Shown here: piece after piece, positions 6,344 to 15,246 of the stretch | Layout: every line of letters starts with the position of its first letter | Numbering within the stretch: position 1 is the stretch's first letter | Source of the DNA: CAZRZN01 sp964604565 | GTDB taxonomy: Bacteria; Pseudomonadota; Alphaproteobacteria; Rhodobacterales; Rhodobacteraceae | DNA length: 31,859 nt | Assembly: GCA_964604565.1 (NCBI GenBank) | Contig: CAZRZN010000021.1 | Coordinates: forward strand, 1 to 31,859 | Reading direction: 5' to 3' | The notes under the pieces: generated by a model | What the model was told of the DNA's origin: nothing | What the model saw: the letters and a program-made list of their open reading frames with translations, nothing else | The model's database searches: none | Position numbers and translations under genes: made by a program

Positions 6344-8881
6344 TCAATACAGCCCGCCGGAGGACAGTGTGCCAAAACCTGCCTTGGGTCCGACGATCGC
6401 CTTTTCCCCGGTCGATGTCGTCACTTCCTGCGAGACGGTGCTGCCATCAGGCTGGATCACGTCGAAGTTTCCGGAAATGGCAAATCCGCCGTCGAACATG
6501 ATGCCAAAGATCGGCTCTTCGCCGATGCGAAAGCATTCGGAAACCACATTGGGGCCGCTGGCCGTCTCCGGCAGGCGCGCGCCGGAGAATCGGTCGATCT
6601 TGATGAATTGGCAGGCTTCGGGCACCTTGAAATTGCCGCCACCGTATTTCTTTACCGCTTCCCGCATGAATTCGGTGAAGACAGGGCCGCACATGCCGCC
6701 GCCGGACGCGCCACGTCCAAGCGACCTTGGCGTGTCATAGCCGATGTAGCAGCCCGCCACGATGTTGGAGGTGAAGCCCACGAACCACACGTCCTTGGCG
6801 TCATTCGTGGTGCCCGTCTTTCCGGCTGTGGGCACGCTGAGGTTGACGGTGCCGCTTGCCGTGCCCCGCTCCACGACGCCGCGCATCATGGAGGTCAGCT
6901 GATAGGCGGTGACCGGATCCATGACACGTTCGCGCTGGTTCACGATGCGCGGGCTTTGGCCCGTCGGCAGATCCGGGTTGGCACAGTTCACGCAGGTCCG
7001 TTCGTTGCCAAAGGCTTTTTCATGGGAATAGACCGTAGTTCCAAAGCGATCCTGCACACGGTCGACAAGGGTCGGTTCAACCCGCTCCCCGCCATTGGCG
7101 AACATCGCGTAGGCCGCCACCATGCGGAACAGCGTCGTTTCATCCGCGCCAAGAGAATTGGCGATTTCCCGGCCCATCCGGTCGTAGACGCCGAATTTCT
7201 CGGCGTAACTGGCAACGATGTCCATGCCCACCTCCTGCGCCAGACGGATCGTCATCAGGTTGCGCGACCGTTCGATCCCGGTGCGCAGGGGCGTGGGGCC
7301 ATAATACTGGTTCGACGCGTTGCGCGGCCGCCAGACCCCGGCCCCGGTGTCCACCTCGATCGGGGCGTCCACGACGATCGTGGCCGGGGTATACCCGCTG
7401 TCCAGCGCAGAGGCGTAGACAAAGGGCTTGAAGCTCGACCCCGGCTGGCGCATCGCCTGCGTCGCCCGGTTGAACACCGAATGCTGATAGGAAAATCCGC
7501 CCTGCATCGCGATCACGCGCCCGGTTTGCGCGTCCATCGCCATGAACCCGCCCTGCACCTCCGGCACCTGCCGCAGGGACCAGCGCACGAAGGCATCGGA
7601 CCCGTCCTCGGTTATGGGGCGCACATGCACCACGTCTCCGGCTTCGAAGTTTTCCGTGAGACTGCCCTGAAACCAGTCGGTGTCGGACCGTGGCAAGGTC
7701 AGCCCGCGCGGATCGTCCATCGCGACGTCCTCGATCCCGAGCAAAAGGCTATTCTCGCGCACCTCGCGCACAACGGCCACCTGCCATGGATTTCCAAGGT
7801 CGATGTCCCGGGCCACGCGCATCTCCGACAAGGCAGCGCGCCATGCGGCTTCCTCGCCCAGCGTCTCGACGGGAATCGTCTTGCCGGTGCCGCGCCAGCG
7901 GCCCCGCGCACGGTCATAATTCTCCAGTGCGCGGCGCAGCGCGACGGCGGCCTGTTCCTGCATTTCCGCGTCCAGCGTCGCCCGGACCGAATACCCCCCG
8001 GAAAAGAACTGATCCTCACCAAAATCTCGGCTCAACTGGCGGCGGATCTCGTCGGTGAAATAGTCGCGCGGCGGCAAAGACCTCTGATAGGGTTCAAAGT
8101 CCTCGGCCTGCACGGACCGCAGCGGCATCGCCACTTCGGTGGCAAAGGTGTCCCGGCTGATGAAGTTGTTCTCATACATCTCTTTCAGGACAAAATCCCG
8201 CCGTGCGAGCAGGCGTTCCTTGTCCCGGACCGGGTGGTAATCCGACGGCGCCTTGGGCATGGAGGCCAGCGTCGCAGCCTCATGCGGGGCCAGTTCGGAC
8301 AGGGATTTGTTGAAATAGACCTGTGCGGCGGCGGTTACGCCATAGGCGTTCTGACCCAGAAAGATCTCGTTGAGATAGAGTTCAAGGATCTTGTCCTTCG
8401 ACAGCGCATCCTCGACCCGGCTGGCGAGGATGATCTCCTTGATCTTGCGTTCTGCCCGCCGGTCGCCGGACAGCAGGAAATTCTTCATGACCTGCTGCGT
8501 GATGGTCGAGGCCCCGCGCACATCCCGGCCGCGGGATTGGATAGCCTGCACGCCCGCGGCAGCGATGCCCCGCAGGTCATAGCCCTGATGCGTATAGAAA
8601 TTCTTGTCCTCGGCCGAGATGAAGGCATTCTTGACCATGTCGGGGATCTGCGCGGCCGGGGTGAACAGCCGCCGTTCCTGCGCGAATTCGTCGATCACGC
8701 GTCCTTCGGTCGAATAGATCCGGCTGATCGTGGGTGGCGTGTATTGCGCCAGATGCTCATGGCTGGGCAGATCGCGCCCATACATCCAGAAGATCGCACC
8801 GATAGTCAGCGCGACCATCATGGTGCCCATTGTCACGACGGCGAAGATCCCACCGAAAAACGAAAAGATGAAACGCAGCAC
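6344..8881 (-). CDS. mrcA: Penicillin-binding protein 1A, bifunctional transglycosylase/transpeptidase
   Basis: Class A penicillin-binding protein that polymerises lipid II and cross-links peptidoglycan in the periplasm. With the GTG start at 8881 the product has 845 residues. A signal-anchor helix spans about residues 5-33. The GT51 transglycosylase domain follows, with catalytic Glu91 in EDKNFYTHQGYD, and then an inserted OB-like region. The transpeptidase domain shows the active-site SxxK (PGSSFKPFVYAS), SxN (SRNLMTIRLAQ) and KTG (AGKTGTTNDAKDVWFVGFT). An in-frame GTG at 8914 would add 11 residues. I prefer 8881 because of the AGGGGG ribosome site 7 bases upstream and because relatives begin near LRFI. 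It is the middle gene of amiC-mrcA-prfB, with about 100 bases between it and amiC, and a shared envelope-assembly role is likely. Confidence 0.96.
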   Translation of the reverse strand: MLRFIFSFFGGIFAVVTMGTMMVALTIGAIFWMYGRDLPSHEHLAQYTPPTISRIYSTEGRVIDEFAQERRLFTPAAQIPDMVKNAFISAEDKNFYTHQGYDLRGIAAAGVQAIQSRGRDVRGASTITQQVMKNFLLSGDRRAERKIKEIILASRVEDALSKDKILELYLNEIFLGQNAYGVTAAAQVYFNKSLSELAPHEAATLASMPKAPSDYHPVRDKERLLARRDFVLKEMYENNFISRDTFATEVAMPLRSVQAEDFEPYQRSLPPRDYFTDEIRRQLSRDFGEDQFFSGGYSVRATLDAEMQEQAAVALRRALENYDRARGRWRGTGKTIPVETLGEEAAWRAALSEMRVARDIDLGNPWQVAVVREVRENSLLLGIEDVAMDDPRGLTLPRSDTDWFQGSLTENFEAGDVVHVRPITEDGSDAFVRWSLRQVPEVQGGFMAMDAQTGRVIAMQGGFSYQHSVFNRATQAMRQPGSSFKPFVYASALDSGYTPATIVVDAPIEVDTGAGVWRPRNASNQYYGPTPLRTGIERSRNLMTIRLAQEVGMDIVASYAEKFGVYDRMGREIANSLGADETTLFRMVAAYAMFANGGERVEPTLVDRVQDRFGTTVYSHEKAFGNERTCVNCANPDLPTGQSPRIVNQRERVMDPVTAYQLTSMMRGVVERGTASGTVNLSVPTAGKTGTTNDAKDVWFVGFTSNIVAGCYIGYDTPRSLGRGASGGGMCGPVFTEFMREAVKKYGGGNFKVPEACQFIKIDRFSGARLPETASGPNVVSECFRIGEEPIFGIMFDGGFAISGNFDVIQPDGSTVSQEVTTSTGEKAIVGPKAGFGTLSSGGLY

Positions 8882-8983
8882 GCGCCGCCCCCCTGCACAA
8901 AAGTCACCCCTCACTATATGGCAAGGCCGCGACGGTCAAAACACATCCGCGCGGGGTCTTGCCGATCATTCCCCGCATCGCCG

Positions 8984-10192
8984 CTATTGGCGGCGCAAAG
9001 GCGCGAGGGCCGCGTCCTCCAGCGTCCAGGCCGCAATCCCGTCGCGGATGCCTTCGGCCATGCGTGCGCGCCACGCTGGATCCTGCAGGTTGCGCAGATC
9101 CTCTGCCGTGGACAGAAAGCCCAATTCGATCAGAACCGACGGAATATCCGCCGATTTCAGCACGGAAAACGCCGCCTGACGCAGCGGATCCTTGTGGACA
9201 CGACCCAGCGAGGCGCGGATGCCTTCCACCAGATGCCCGGCCAGCGCCTCGCTGCGCGGTTTGTTGTCCAACCGGGCAAGATCCATAAGGATCTGCGCCA
9301 CCCGGTCATCGGACCCGGACAGGTCCAGTCCGGCCAGCAGGTCGTCCCGGTCGTGACGTTCCGCCAGCGCCGCCGATGCCGCATCCGAGGCCTCGGCCGC
9401 CAGCGTGTAGACCGCCGCGCCATGGGCCACGCCCTCCTCCAGCGCATCGGCGTGCAGCGACATGAACAGGTCCGCCCCCATTTCATGCGCCAATTTCACC
9501 CGCCCTTCGAGCGACACGAACCGGTCCTCCTCTCGGGTCAGCACCACGCGGTAATCGCCAGCCCGCAGCAGAACCTCGCGCAATTCCTGCGCAAAGCGCA
9601 GCATCAGGTCGGCCTCGGTGATTCCGCCGCGCTGTGCCCCCGGATCGATGCCGCCGTGCCCCGGGTCGAGCATGATCACCAGCGGGCCGTCGGGCGCGGG
9701 CGACGGGCGGCGCGCCTGCGGGCGCATTTGGATCCACGCCGGATCGGCGGGCGGACCGGCGCTTGCGGCAAAGGTGGCGGGATCGCTCCGGATCAGGGCC
9801 AGTCGCAGTTCGGCCCCCGCACCTTCCGGCCGGACCCGCAGTTCCGCGCTCTCGACCGCCATGGGATCGGCCAGTTCGGCGACGAGCCGGGACCATCCGG
9901 GACGGAACAGCCCCATGCGCAGCGACCTGACATGCGCGCTCCGGTCGATTGTCTCTGGATCGGCACCTTGCCAGTCCACTTCGCTGAAATCCAGCACGAG
10001 GCGATCCGGATCGGTCAGGGTGAACACCCGCCACGGAACCCCCTGCGACAGGTTCAGCGTGATCTCGGTCACGCCGGGCCGGCGATCTTCGATACGCCCG
10101 TCAAGCAGACGCGCAAGGCCCGTCGCGTCTTGCGCAAGCGCGCCGCCCGCCAATAGGCATACTGCCGTCAGCAATGAAAGAAATCTGCTCAT
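8984..10192 (-). CDS. amiC: N-acetylmuramoyl-L-alanine amidase, AmiC type
   Basis: Periplasmic zinc amidase that cuts the bond between muramic acid and the stem peptide, mainly at the division septum. The 402-residue precursor begins with a Sec signal peptide (MSRFLSLLTAVCLLAGGALA, cut near residue 20). An AMIN domain (about 22-130) follows, which localises amidases to the septal wall. The Amidase_3 domain (about 170-395) carries zinc and catalytic residues H179 (DPGHGG), E193 (TEADL), H247 (SLHAD) and E356 (LIELGFL). The ATG at 10192 was chosen because it starts the signal peptide; the open frame extends further upstream without a plausible N-terminus. It is the first gene of amiC-mrcA-prfB. 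The upstream 267 bases are non-coding and must hold the promoter. Confidence 0.95.
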   Translation of the reverse strand: MSRFLSLLTAVCLLAGGALAQDATGLARLLDGRIEDRRPGVTEITLNLSQGVPWRVFTLTDPDRLVLDFSEVDWQGADPETIDRSAHVRSLRMGLFRPGWSRLVAELADPMAVESAELRVRPEGAGAELRLALIRSDPATFAASAGPPADPAWIQMRPQARRPSPAPDGPLVIMLDPGHGGIDPGAQRGGITEADLMLRFAQELREVLLRAGDYRVVLTREEDRFVSLEGRVKLAHEMGADLFMSLHADALEEGVAHGAAVYTLAAEASDAASAALAERHDRDDLLAGLDLSGSDDRVAQILMDLARLDNKPRSEALAGHLVEGIRASLGRVHKDPLRQAAFSVLKSADIPSVLIELGFLSTAEDLRNLQDPAWRARMAEGIRDGIAAWTLEDAALAPLRRQ

Positions 10193-10459
10193 GCGCCCGG
10201 TTCCGGTGGTTTCGTTTAAGAATAGCAGGCTGCGCGGGGCGACGCACGCCCAGAGATCGCGGCAAGAGGCGGCAGATCGCCAATTGGCCTGTGCCCGTCC
10301 ATGGCCGCAAATCCGCACTTCGCACCTGCACAAGGCCGCGCAACAAACGAGATCGCATTTCGATTTGGATCAAGGGCAAAGAACGCCATCGCAGCCCTGA
10401 GAAATCAGATTAAGAATACCGCACAACTAACTGATAACATTTTTCTTTAACACATTCAA
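10193..10459. other. Non-coding region upstream of amiC
   Basis: No gene is seen here. The part next to the aminotransferase stop (about 10400-10459) is clearly more AT-rich than its surroundings and includes runs such as ATTTTTCTTTAA. It lies between two genes read on the minus strand, so it holds the 3' end of the aminotransferase transcript and the amiC promoter. No clean hairpin with a T-tract was found. Confidence 0.5.
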
Positions 10460-11617
10460 TCAACTGGCGCGCAAGCCGCGCGACTGCATGAACCTCTGCA
10501 AACGGTCCAGCCCTTCCTCGATGTCCTCGGTGGATTGCGCATAGGCAAACCGCAGGGTTCCCGCACCGCGAACCGGGTCGAAATCCAGTCCCGGTGTCAC
10601 GGCCACGCCCGCCTCTTCCAGAATTTCGCGTGCGAACACCCGGCTGTCCCGGGTGATATGGCTGATGTCGGCATAGATGTAGAAGGCACCGTCCGGCGGC
10701 GCAAATCGGTCGAATCCTGCGCGGCGCAGACCGTCCATCATCAATGTCCGGTTACGCTTGTAAACTTCGACGTTGGCATCCAGTTCCTCTCCCGCGTCGA
10801 TCGCGGCAAGGGCCGCCACCTGCGAGGCATGGGATGGACAGATGAACATGTTCTGGGCCAACCGCTCTACCTGGCGCACGAGGCCGTCAGGCACCACAAG
10901 CCAGCCGATCCGCCACCCGGTCATCGAGAAATACTTGGAGAAGGAGTTGATCACGATGACATCATCGCTGATTTCCAGCGCGCTGATCGAGGGCTGATCG
11001 TATTCGATGCCGTGATAGATCTCATCCGACAGAAAGGCCGCGCCGCGGGCCTGTGCGGCCTCTATCAGCGCCTTGAGTTCGGGCCGGTCCAGCATCGTCC
11101 CGCTGGGATTCGCGGGGCTGGCGACCAGCAACCCATCGTAGTCCACCTTCGCCAGATCATCTGGCGTGGGTTGCAGGCGGTTCTCCGCCGAGGTCTGCAC
11201 CTCCACCGGGATCAGGTCCAGCGCCTTGAGGATCTGCCGGTAGGACGGGTAACCCGGCGCCCCCAGCGCGACGCGCTCGCCGGCATCGAAAAGCGCGGTA
11301 AACGCCAGAATGAACCCGCCCGAAGAGCCCGGCGTCACCACGACCCGGTCAGGATCGAGGTCGATATCATACCATTCCTTATACAGTTGCGCGATCCGCT
11401 CACGCAGTTCCGGCAAGCCTTTCGCGACGGTATACCCCAGCGCGTCCTCGGACATCCGGCGAATGACTCCGTCCCGTGCGGCCTGCGGCGCGGACGTTCC
11501 GGGCTGACCCAGTTCCATGTGGATGATCCGGCGACCATTCTCTTCGGCCAGCCGCGCGGCCTCCATCACATCCATCACGATAAAGGGATCGACTGCCCCA
11601 CGTCTTGAACTCCGCAT
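10460..11617 (-). CDS. Class I/II pyridoxal-phosphate aminotransferase
   Basis: PLP-dependent fold-type I aminotransferase of 385 residues, within the normal length of the aspartate/aromatic/alanine transaminase superfamily. The PLP Schiff-base lysine is K228 in NSFSKYFSMTGWRIGW. Other family landmarks are ELGQPG near the N-terminus, the PLP phosphate-binding loop TPGSSGGF (95-102), SPANPSG with N170, and SDEIYHGIEY containing the Asp and Tyr that contact the cofactor. The C-terminal substrate-binding Arg is in GTLRFAYAQS. The amino donor and acceptor cannot be decided from sequence; aspartate, alanine and valine-pyruvate types all fit. The ATG at 11617 has GAGG about 8 bases upstream. It is divergent from the M48 protease gene, with 57 bases between the two starts, so the promoters must be packed together or overlap. 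Confidence 0.93.
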   Translation of the reverse strand: MRSSRRGAVDPFIVMDVMEAARLAEENGRRIIHMELGQPGTSAPQAARDGVIRRMSEDALGYTVAKGLPELRERIAQLYKEWYDIDLDPDRVVVTPGSSGGFILAFTALFDAGERVALGAPGYPSYRQILKALDLIPVEVQTSAENRLQPTPDDLAKVDYDGLLVASPANPSGTMLDRPELKALIEAAQARGAAFLSDEIYHGIEYDQPSISALEISDDVIVINSFSKYFSMTGWRIGWLVVPDGLVRQVERLAQNMFICPSHASQVAALAAIDAGEELDANVEVYKRNRTLMMDGLRRAGFDRFAPPDGAFYIYADISHITRDSRVFAREILEEAGVAVTPGLDFDPVRGAGTLRFAYAQSTEDIEEGLDRLQRFMQSRGLRAS

Positions 11618-11674
11618 ACCGGCCTCTCTAGTGTGGTTTGCGAGACACTTACGAGTCCGAGGAGCAGCCCGTCA

Positions 11675-13009
11675 ATGACCCGCCCCCCTTTCCTGCCCCG
11701 ACTGATCGCCCTGATCATGGGACTTGCCCTTATGTTGGGCGCTGCGTCTCCTTTGCGCGCAGGGATGACGTTGCTGCGGGACGCGGATATCGAATATTCC
11801 CTGAAACAACTGGGCGCGCCGGTGTTGAGCGCCGCGGGCCTCAGCCCCGAACAGGTGCGCATCCTCGTGGTTGACGACAGTTCGTTGAACGCATTCGTCG
11901 CGAACACGCAGTATATCTTTCTGAATTCCGGCCTTGTCATGCGGCTGGAGTCCTCAGAAGCGCTGCAAGCCGTGATCGCGCATGAGGCCGCCCATATCGC
12001 CAACGGCCACATCACCCGGCGGCTTGGCAACATGCGCGCCGCGCGCACGGCTGCCGGGCTGGGCCTGATCCTTGCCACCGCGGCCGCCGCCGCCGGGGCG
12101 GACGGCCGGGCAGCGGCTGGCTTGGCCCTCGGCAGTCAGGGTTCGGCGATGCGCCTGCTTTTCTCGCATACCCGCGCCGAGGAATCGGCCGCCGACATCT
12201 CATCGGTGCGCTACATGCTGCGCGCAGGCGTCGATCCCAAAGGCGCACTGGAGGTGCAGGAATTGTTCCGCGGACAGGAGGCACTGTCCGACCGGCGTCA
12301 GGATCCCTACATGCGCACCCACCCGCTGACCCGGGACCGGTTGCGGGCACTTCAGGGGCTGGTGGCCAGTCAGCCATCCCCGCCGGACGATCCAACCGCG
12401 CAATACTGGTTCAACCGCGCCAAGGGCAAGCTGACCGCCTTCAAACGCGCCCCGTCCTGGACACTGCGCCGGTTGAAGGACAGCGGCAGCCGCGACATCG
12501 AACTGATGCGCGAAGCGGTGGCCCATCACCGCCAGTCGGACATGACCAAGGCCCTGCGCGCCATAGACGGCGCCATTTCCCTGCGTCCCAACGACCCCTT
12601 TCTGCTGGAACTCAAGGGTCAGATCCTGCTTGAATCCCGCCAATTCGGCGCCGCCGTGCAAATCTATCAGGCCGCCGCGAACCGTGCCCCGCGCGAGCCG
12701 CTGATCCTTGGCGGTCTGGGCCGGGCGCTGCTGGCCGCCGGACAACCCCAGCAAGCGCTGCGCGCGCTGGAGGCCGCGCGCGGGCGCGACTTTTCCGATA
12801 CGCGCATCCTGCGCGACCTGTCAGTGGCCTATGCCAAGACCGGACAGAACGGCATGGCCTCCGTCGCCACGGCCGAACGCTACGCGCTGTCAGGCCGCAT
12901 GAAAGACGCCACCCTGCACGCCCAACGGGCCATCGGCACCCTGCCGCGCGGATCCGGCCCGTGGCAACGTGCGCAGGATGTGTTAAACGCCGCCAAACAG
13001 GCGGAATGA
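11675..13009 (+). CDS. Periplasmic M48 metalloprotease with TPR domain (BepA/YfgC-like)
   Basis: Secreted zinc metalloprotease of 444 residues. It begins with a signal peptide (about residues 1-29, RLIALIMGLALMLGAASPLRA). The M48 domain has HExxH at 103-107 (HEAAHIANGH) and the third zinc ligand at E170 in SHTRAEESAADISSVRYM. The C-terminal half contains TPR-like helical repeats (about 280-430: LRAIDGAISLRPNDPFLLEL, AAVQIYQAAANRAPREPLIL, ALRALEAARGRDFSDTRIL). This is the layout of BepA, which helps assemble or degrade beta-barrel outer-membrane proteins such as LptD. An upstream in-frame ATG at 11633 would precede the signal peptide. ATG 11675 has GAGGAG 10 bases before it. A disulfide-exchange protein follows after 26 bases in the same operon, which fits a shared envelope quality-control role. 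Confidence 0.92.
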   Translation: MTRPPFLPRLIALIMGLALMLGAASPLRAGMTLLRDADIEYSLKQLGAPVLSAAGLSPEQVRILVVDDSSLNAFVANTQYIFLNSGLVMRLESSEALQAVIAHEAAHIANGHITRRLGNMRAARTAAGLGLILATAAAAAGADGRAAAGLALGSQGSAMRLLFSHTRAEESAADISSVRYMLRAGVDPKGALEVQELFRGQEALSDRRQDPYMRTHPLTRDRLRALQGLVASQPSPPDDPTAQYWFNRAKGKLTAFKRAPSWTLRRLKDSGSRDIELMREAVAHHRQSDMTKALRAIDGAISLRPNDPFLLELKGQILLESRQFGAAVQIYQAAANRAPREPLILGGLGRALLAAGQPQQALRALEAARGRDFSDTRILRDLSVAYAKTGQNGMASVATAERYALSGRMKDATLHAQRAIGTLPRGSGPWQRAQDVLNAAKQAE

Positions 13010-13035
13010 CCCGTCACCCTCATTCTGGAGAACCC

Positions 13036-13812
13036 ATGTCCAAAAGCCATTCTTTCATGCGCGGCACCGCCGCAGCCCTTTGCCTCATGGCCGCCCCGAT
13101 GGCGGCACAGGCCCAAGAGGCCTTTGACTTCGACACGATGACCCCGGATCAACAGGCCGCCTTCGGGGCGCAGGTCCGCGCCTATCTGCTGGAAAACCCG
13201 CAAGTCATCATGGACGCGGTGGCCGTGCTCGAAGAGCGCGAGCAGGCCGCACAGGCGGCGCAGGACGATACGATCGTCGCCGAAAATCGCGAACAACTCG
13301 TGAATGATGGATATTCATGGGTCGGCGGCAATCCGGACGGCGACGTGACCGTGATCGAGTTCATGGATTACCGCTGTGGATTTTGCCGCAAGGCCCATCC
13401 CGAAGTGGCAGAACTGATCGAGTCGGACGGCAACATCCGCTATATCGTCAAGGAATTTCCGATCCTCGGAGAAGCCTCGATGATTTCCTCGCAATTTGCA
13501 ATCGCAACACAGATCGTCGCCGGGGATGAGGCGTATGAGGCCGTGCATGACGCCCTGATCACACTGGAAGGGAACCCCGGAAACGGTCCCCTGCGCCGCA
13601 TCGCGGACAGCTTCGGCCTTGATGCGGAGGCGATCATGGCCGAGATGAACAGCGATGAGGTCATGCGCCGCATCGCCGAAACCCGGCAGCTTGCACAGGC
13701 AATGCGGATCAACGGCACGCCCAGCTTCGTCTTCGGCGACCAGATGGTGCGCGGCTACGCACCGCTTCCCGCGATGCAGGAGATCGTGGCGCAGGAACGG
13801 GCAAGCGACTGA
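13036..13812 (+). CDS. DsbA/ScsC-like periplasmic thiol:disulfide protein
   Basis: Secreted thioredoxin-fold protein of 258 residues. The signal peptide covers about residues 1-26 and ends at AQA. An N-terminal helical segment (about 36-90, with AYLLENPQVIMDAVAVLEE) resembles the oligomerisation domain of ScsC-type proteins. The DsbA-like domain follows with active site CGFC (114-117) in DYRCGFCRKAHPEV and the cis-proline loop INGTPSFVFG. The ScsC-type N-terminal domain suggests an oligomeric disulfide isomerase or reductase rather than a simple monomeric DsbA. The start ATG 13036 has GGAG 5 bases upstream. It lies 26 bases after the M48 protease and ends the operon at a strong terminator. 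No DsbB or DsbD partner is in view. Confidence 0.92.
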   Translation: MSKSHSFMRGTAAALCLMAAPMAAQAQEAFDFDTMTPDQQAAFGAQVRAYLLENPQVIMDAVAVLEEREQAAQAAQDDTIVAENREQLVNDGYSWVGGNPDGDVTVIEFMDYRCGFCRKAHPEVAELIESDGNIRYIVKEFPILGEASMISSQFAIATQIVAGDEAYEAVHDALITLEGNPGNGPLRRIADSFGLDAEAIMAEMNSDEVMRRIAETRQLAQAMRINGTPSFVFGDQMVRGYAPLPAMQEIVAQERASD

Positions 13813-13840
13813 GCCCGAGCCTTTGATTACCGAAAATCGC

Positions 13841-13874
13841 GGCCCTTTCCGACCAGATCGGAGAGGGCCTTTTT
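13841..13874 (+). terminator. Intrinsic terminator of the M48-DsbA operon
   Basis: A 12-bp stem (13841-13852 with 13858-13869, one T-G wobble pair) closes a CCAGA loop and is followed directly by five T residues. It starts 28 bases after the DsbA-like stop codon and is the clearest rho-independent terminator in the window. Confidence 0.9.
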
Positions 13875-14018
13875 CTATGGCTCAGGGACCTGCTGCCAGA
13901 ACAGGATGGGAGCCGACGGGCGCAGGCCAGTGCCCCCTGCCGACGACATCAACGACACAAGCCAAGGCCCGGCATATCGTAAGAGGCCAAGGCCTGTCCC
14001 GCCGAACAGGACGCGCCT

Positions 14019-15149
14019 TTATTCGGCAGCCTGCGTTTCCGTTGACTGCGCCTCGATCTCGGCGGCCTTCTTTTCGACCTCTTCAATGATATGTTCGATC
14101 ATCTGCGCGTTTGACATCTTGTGGCTGGCTTTGCCCGCCAGATAGACCATCCCGGAGCCTGCACCGCCGCCGGTAAAGCCGACGTCGGTCATCAACGCCT
14201 CGCCGGGGCCGTTCACGACGCAGCCGATGATAGACAGGCTCATGGGCGTCTTGATGTGCTCAAGCCGCTCCTCAAGCGTCTCGACCGTCTTGATCACATC
14301 GAACCCCTGTCGCGCGCAGGACGGGCAGGAGATGATATTGACCCCCCGGTGGCGAAGTCCCAGCGATTTCAGGATCTCGAATCCGACCTTGACCTCTTCG
14401 ACCGGATCGGCGGACAGCGAGACGCGGATCGTATCGCCGATGCCCATCCACAACAAGTTGCCAAGGCCGATGGCGCTTTTGATCGTGCCGGAGGTCAGGC
14501 CGCCCGCCTCGGTGATGCCAAGGTGGATCGGCGCGTCGGTCTGTTCGGACAGTTGTTGATAGGCCGCGGCGGCCATGAAGACATCCGACGCCTTGCAGCT
14601 GATCTTGAACTCGTGAAAGTCGTTGTCCTGTAGGATCTTGATATGATCCAGGCCGGATTCCACCATCGCATCCGGGCAGGGTTCGCCGTATTTTTCCAGC
14701 AGATGTTTTTCCAGACTGCCAGCGTTCACGCCGATCCGGATGGAACAGTTGTGATCGCGCGCGGCCTTGATCACCTCGCGCACCCGGTCCTGACTGCCGA
14801 TGTTGCCGGGATTTATGCGCAGACAGGCGGCGCCCGCCTCGGCGGCCTCGATCCCGCGTTTGTAGTGGAAATGGATGTCTGCAACGATCGGCACCGGGCT
14901 TTCACGCACAATTTCCTTCAGTGCGCGGGACGAGTCCTGATCAGGCACGGAAATCCGGACAATATCTGCGCCCGCGTCCGCGGCCGCCTGCACCTGCGCT
15001 ATGGTGCCGCGAATGTCGGTCGTGGCCGTGTTGGTCATGGTCTGGACGCTGATCGGGGCATCCCCGCCCACGGGCACCGCGCCGACCATGATCTGGCGGG
15101 ATTTGCGGCGGTAGATGTTGCGCCACGGGCGAACGTGGTTAAGGCTCAT
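14019..15149 (-). CDS. ispG: 4-hydroxy-3-methylbut-2-en-1-yl diphosphate synthase
   Basis: Iron-sulfur enzyme of the MEP isoprenoid pathway, converting methylerythritol cyclodiphosphate to hydroxymethylbutenyl diphosphate. The 376-residue sequence starts with the family motif RRKSRQIMVGAVPVGGDAPI and forms a TIM-barrel N-terminal domain (VQTMTNTATTDI, ADIHFHYKRGIEAAEAG, RINPGNIG). The C-terminal cluster-binding part has the [4Fe-4S] cysteines in SCPSCARQGFDV and IIGCVVNGPGEA; the glutamate of the latter motif is also a conserved cluster-region residue. The ATG at 15149 gives the typical N-terminus. It lies 97 bases downstream of the RodZ-like gene on the same strand. This pairing of a RodZ-like gene with ispG is widespread in proteobacteria, so the two are likely co-transcribed. 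Confidence 0.97.
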   Translation of the reverse strand: MSLNHVRPWRNIYRRKSRQIMVGAVPVGGDAPISVQTMTNTATTDIRGTIAQVQAAADAGADIVRISVPDQDSSRALKEIVRESPVPIVADIHFHYKRGIEAAEAGAACLRINPGNIGSQDRVREVIKAARDHNCSIRIGVNAGSLEKHLLEKYGEPCPDAMVESGLDHIKILQDNDFHEFKISCKASDVFMAAAAYQQLSEQTDAPIHLGITEAGGLTSGTIKSAIGLGNLLWMGIGDTIRVSLSADPVEEVKVGFEILKSLGLRHRGVNIISCPSCARQGFDVIKTVETLEERLEHIKTPMSLSIIGCVVNGPGEALMTDVGFTGGGAGSGMVYLAGKASHKMSNAQMIEHIIEEVEKKAAEIEAQSTETQAAE

Positions 15150-15246
15150 GCGCTATCGGTCCTGTGTGTCGACTCCGGTTTCAGGAAGGATAGTCCCCCG
15201 CGCCCTGCGACGCCACCCTTGGTCAGTCACAATGCGCGAGAGGACG

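Noticed and set aside
6314..10156. A 1280-codon open frame on the plus strand opposite mrcA and amiC
   Set aside because: The minus strand encodes mrcA and amiC with all catalytic motifs. The long antisense frame is a by-product of high GC at third codon positions; its translation is rich in His, Arg and Gly without domains.
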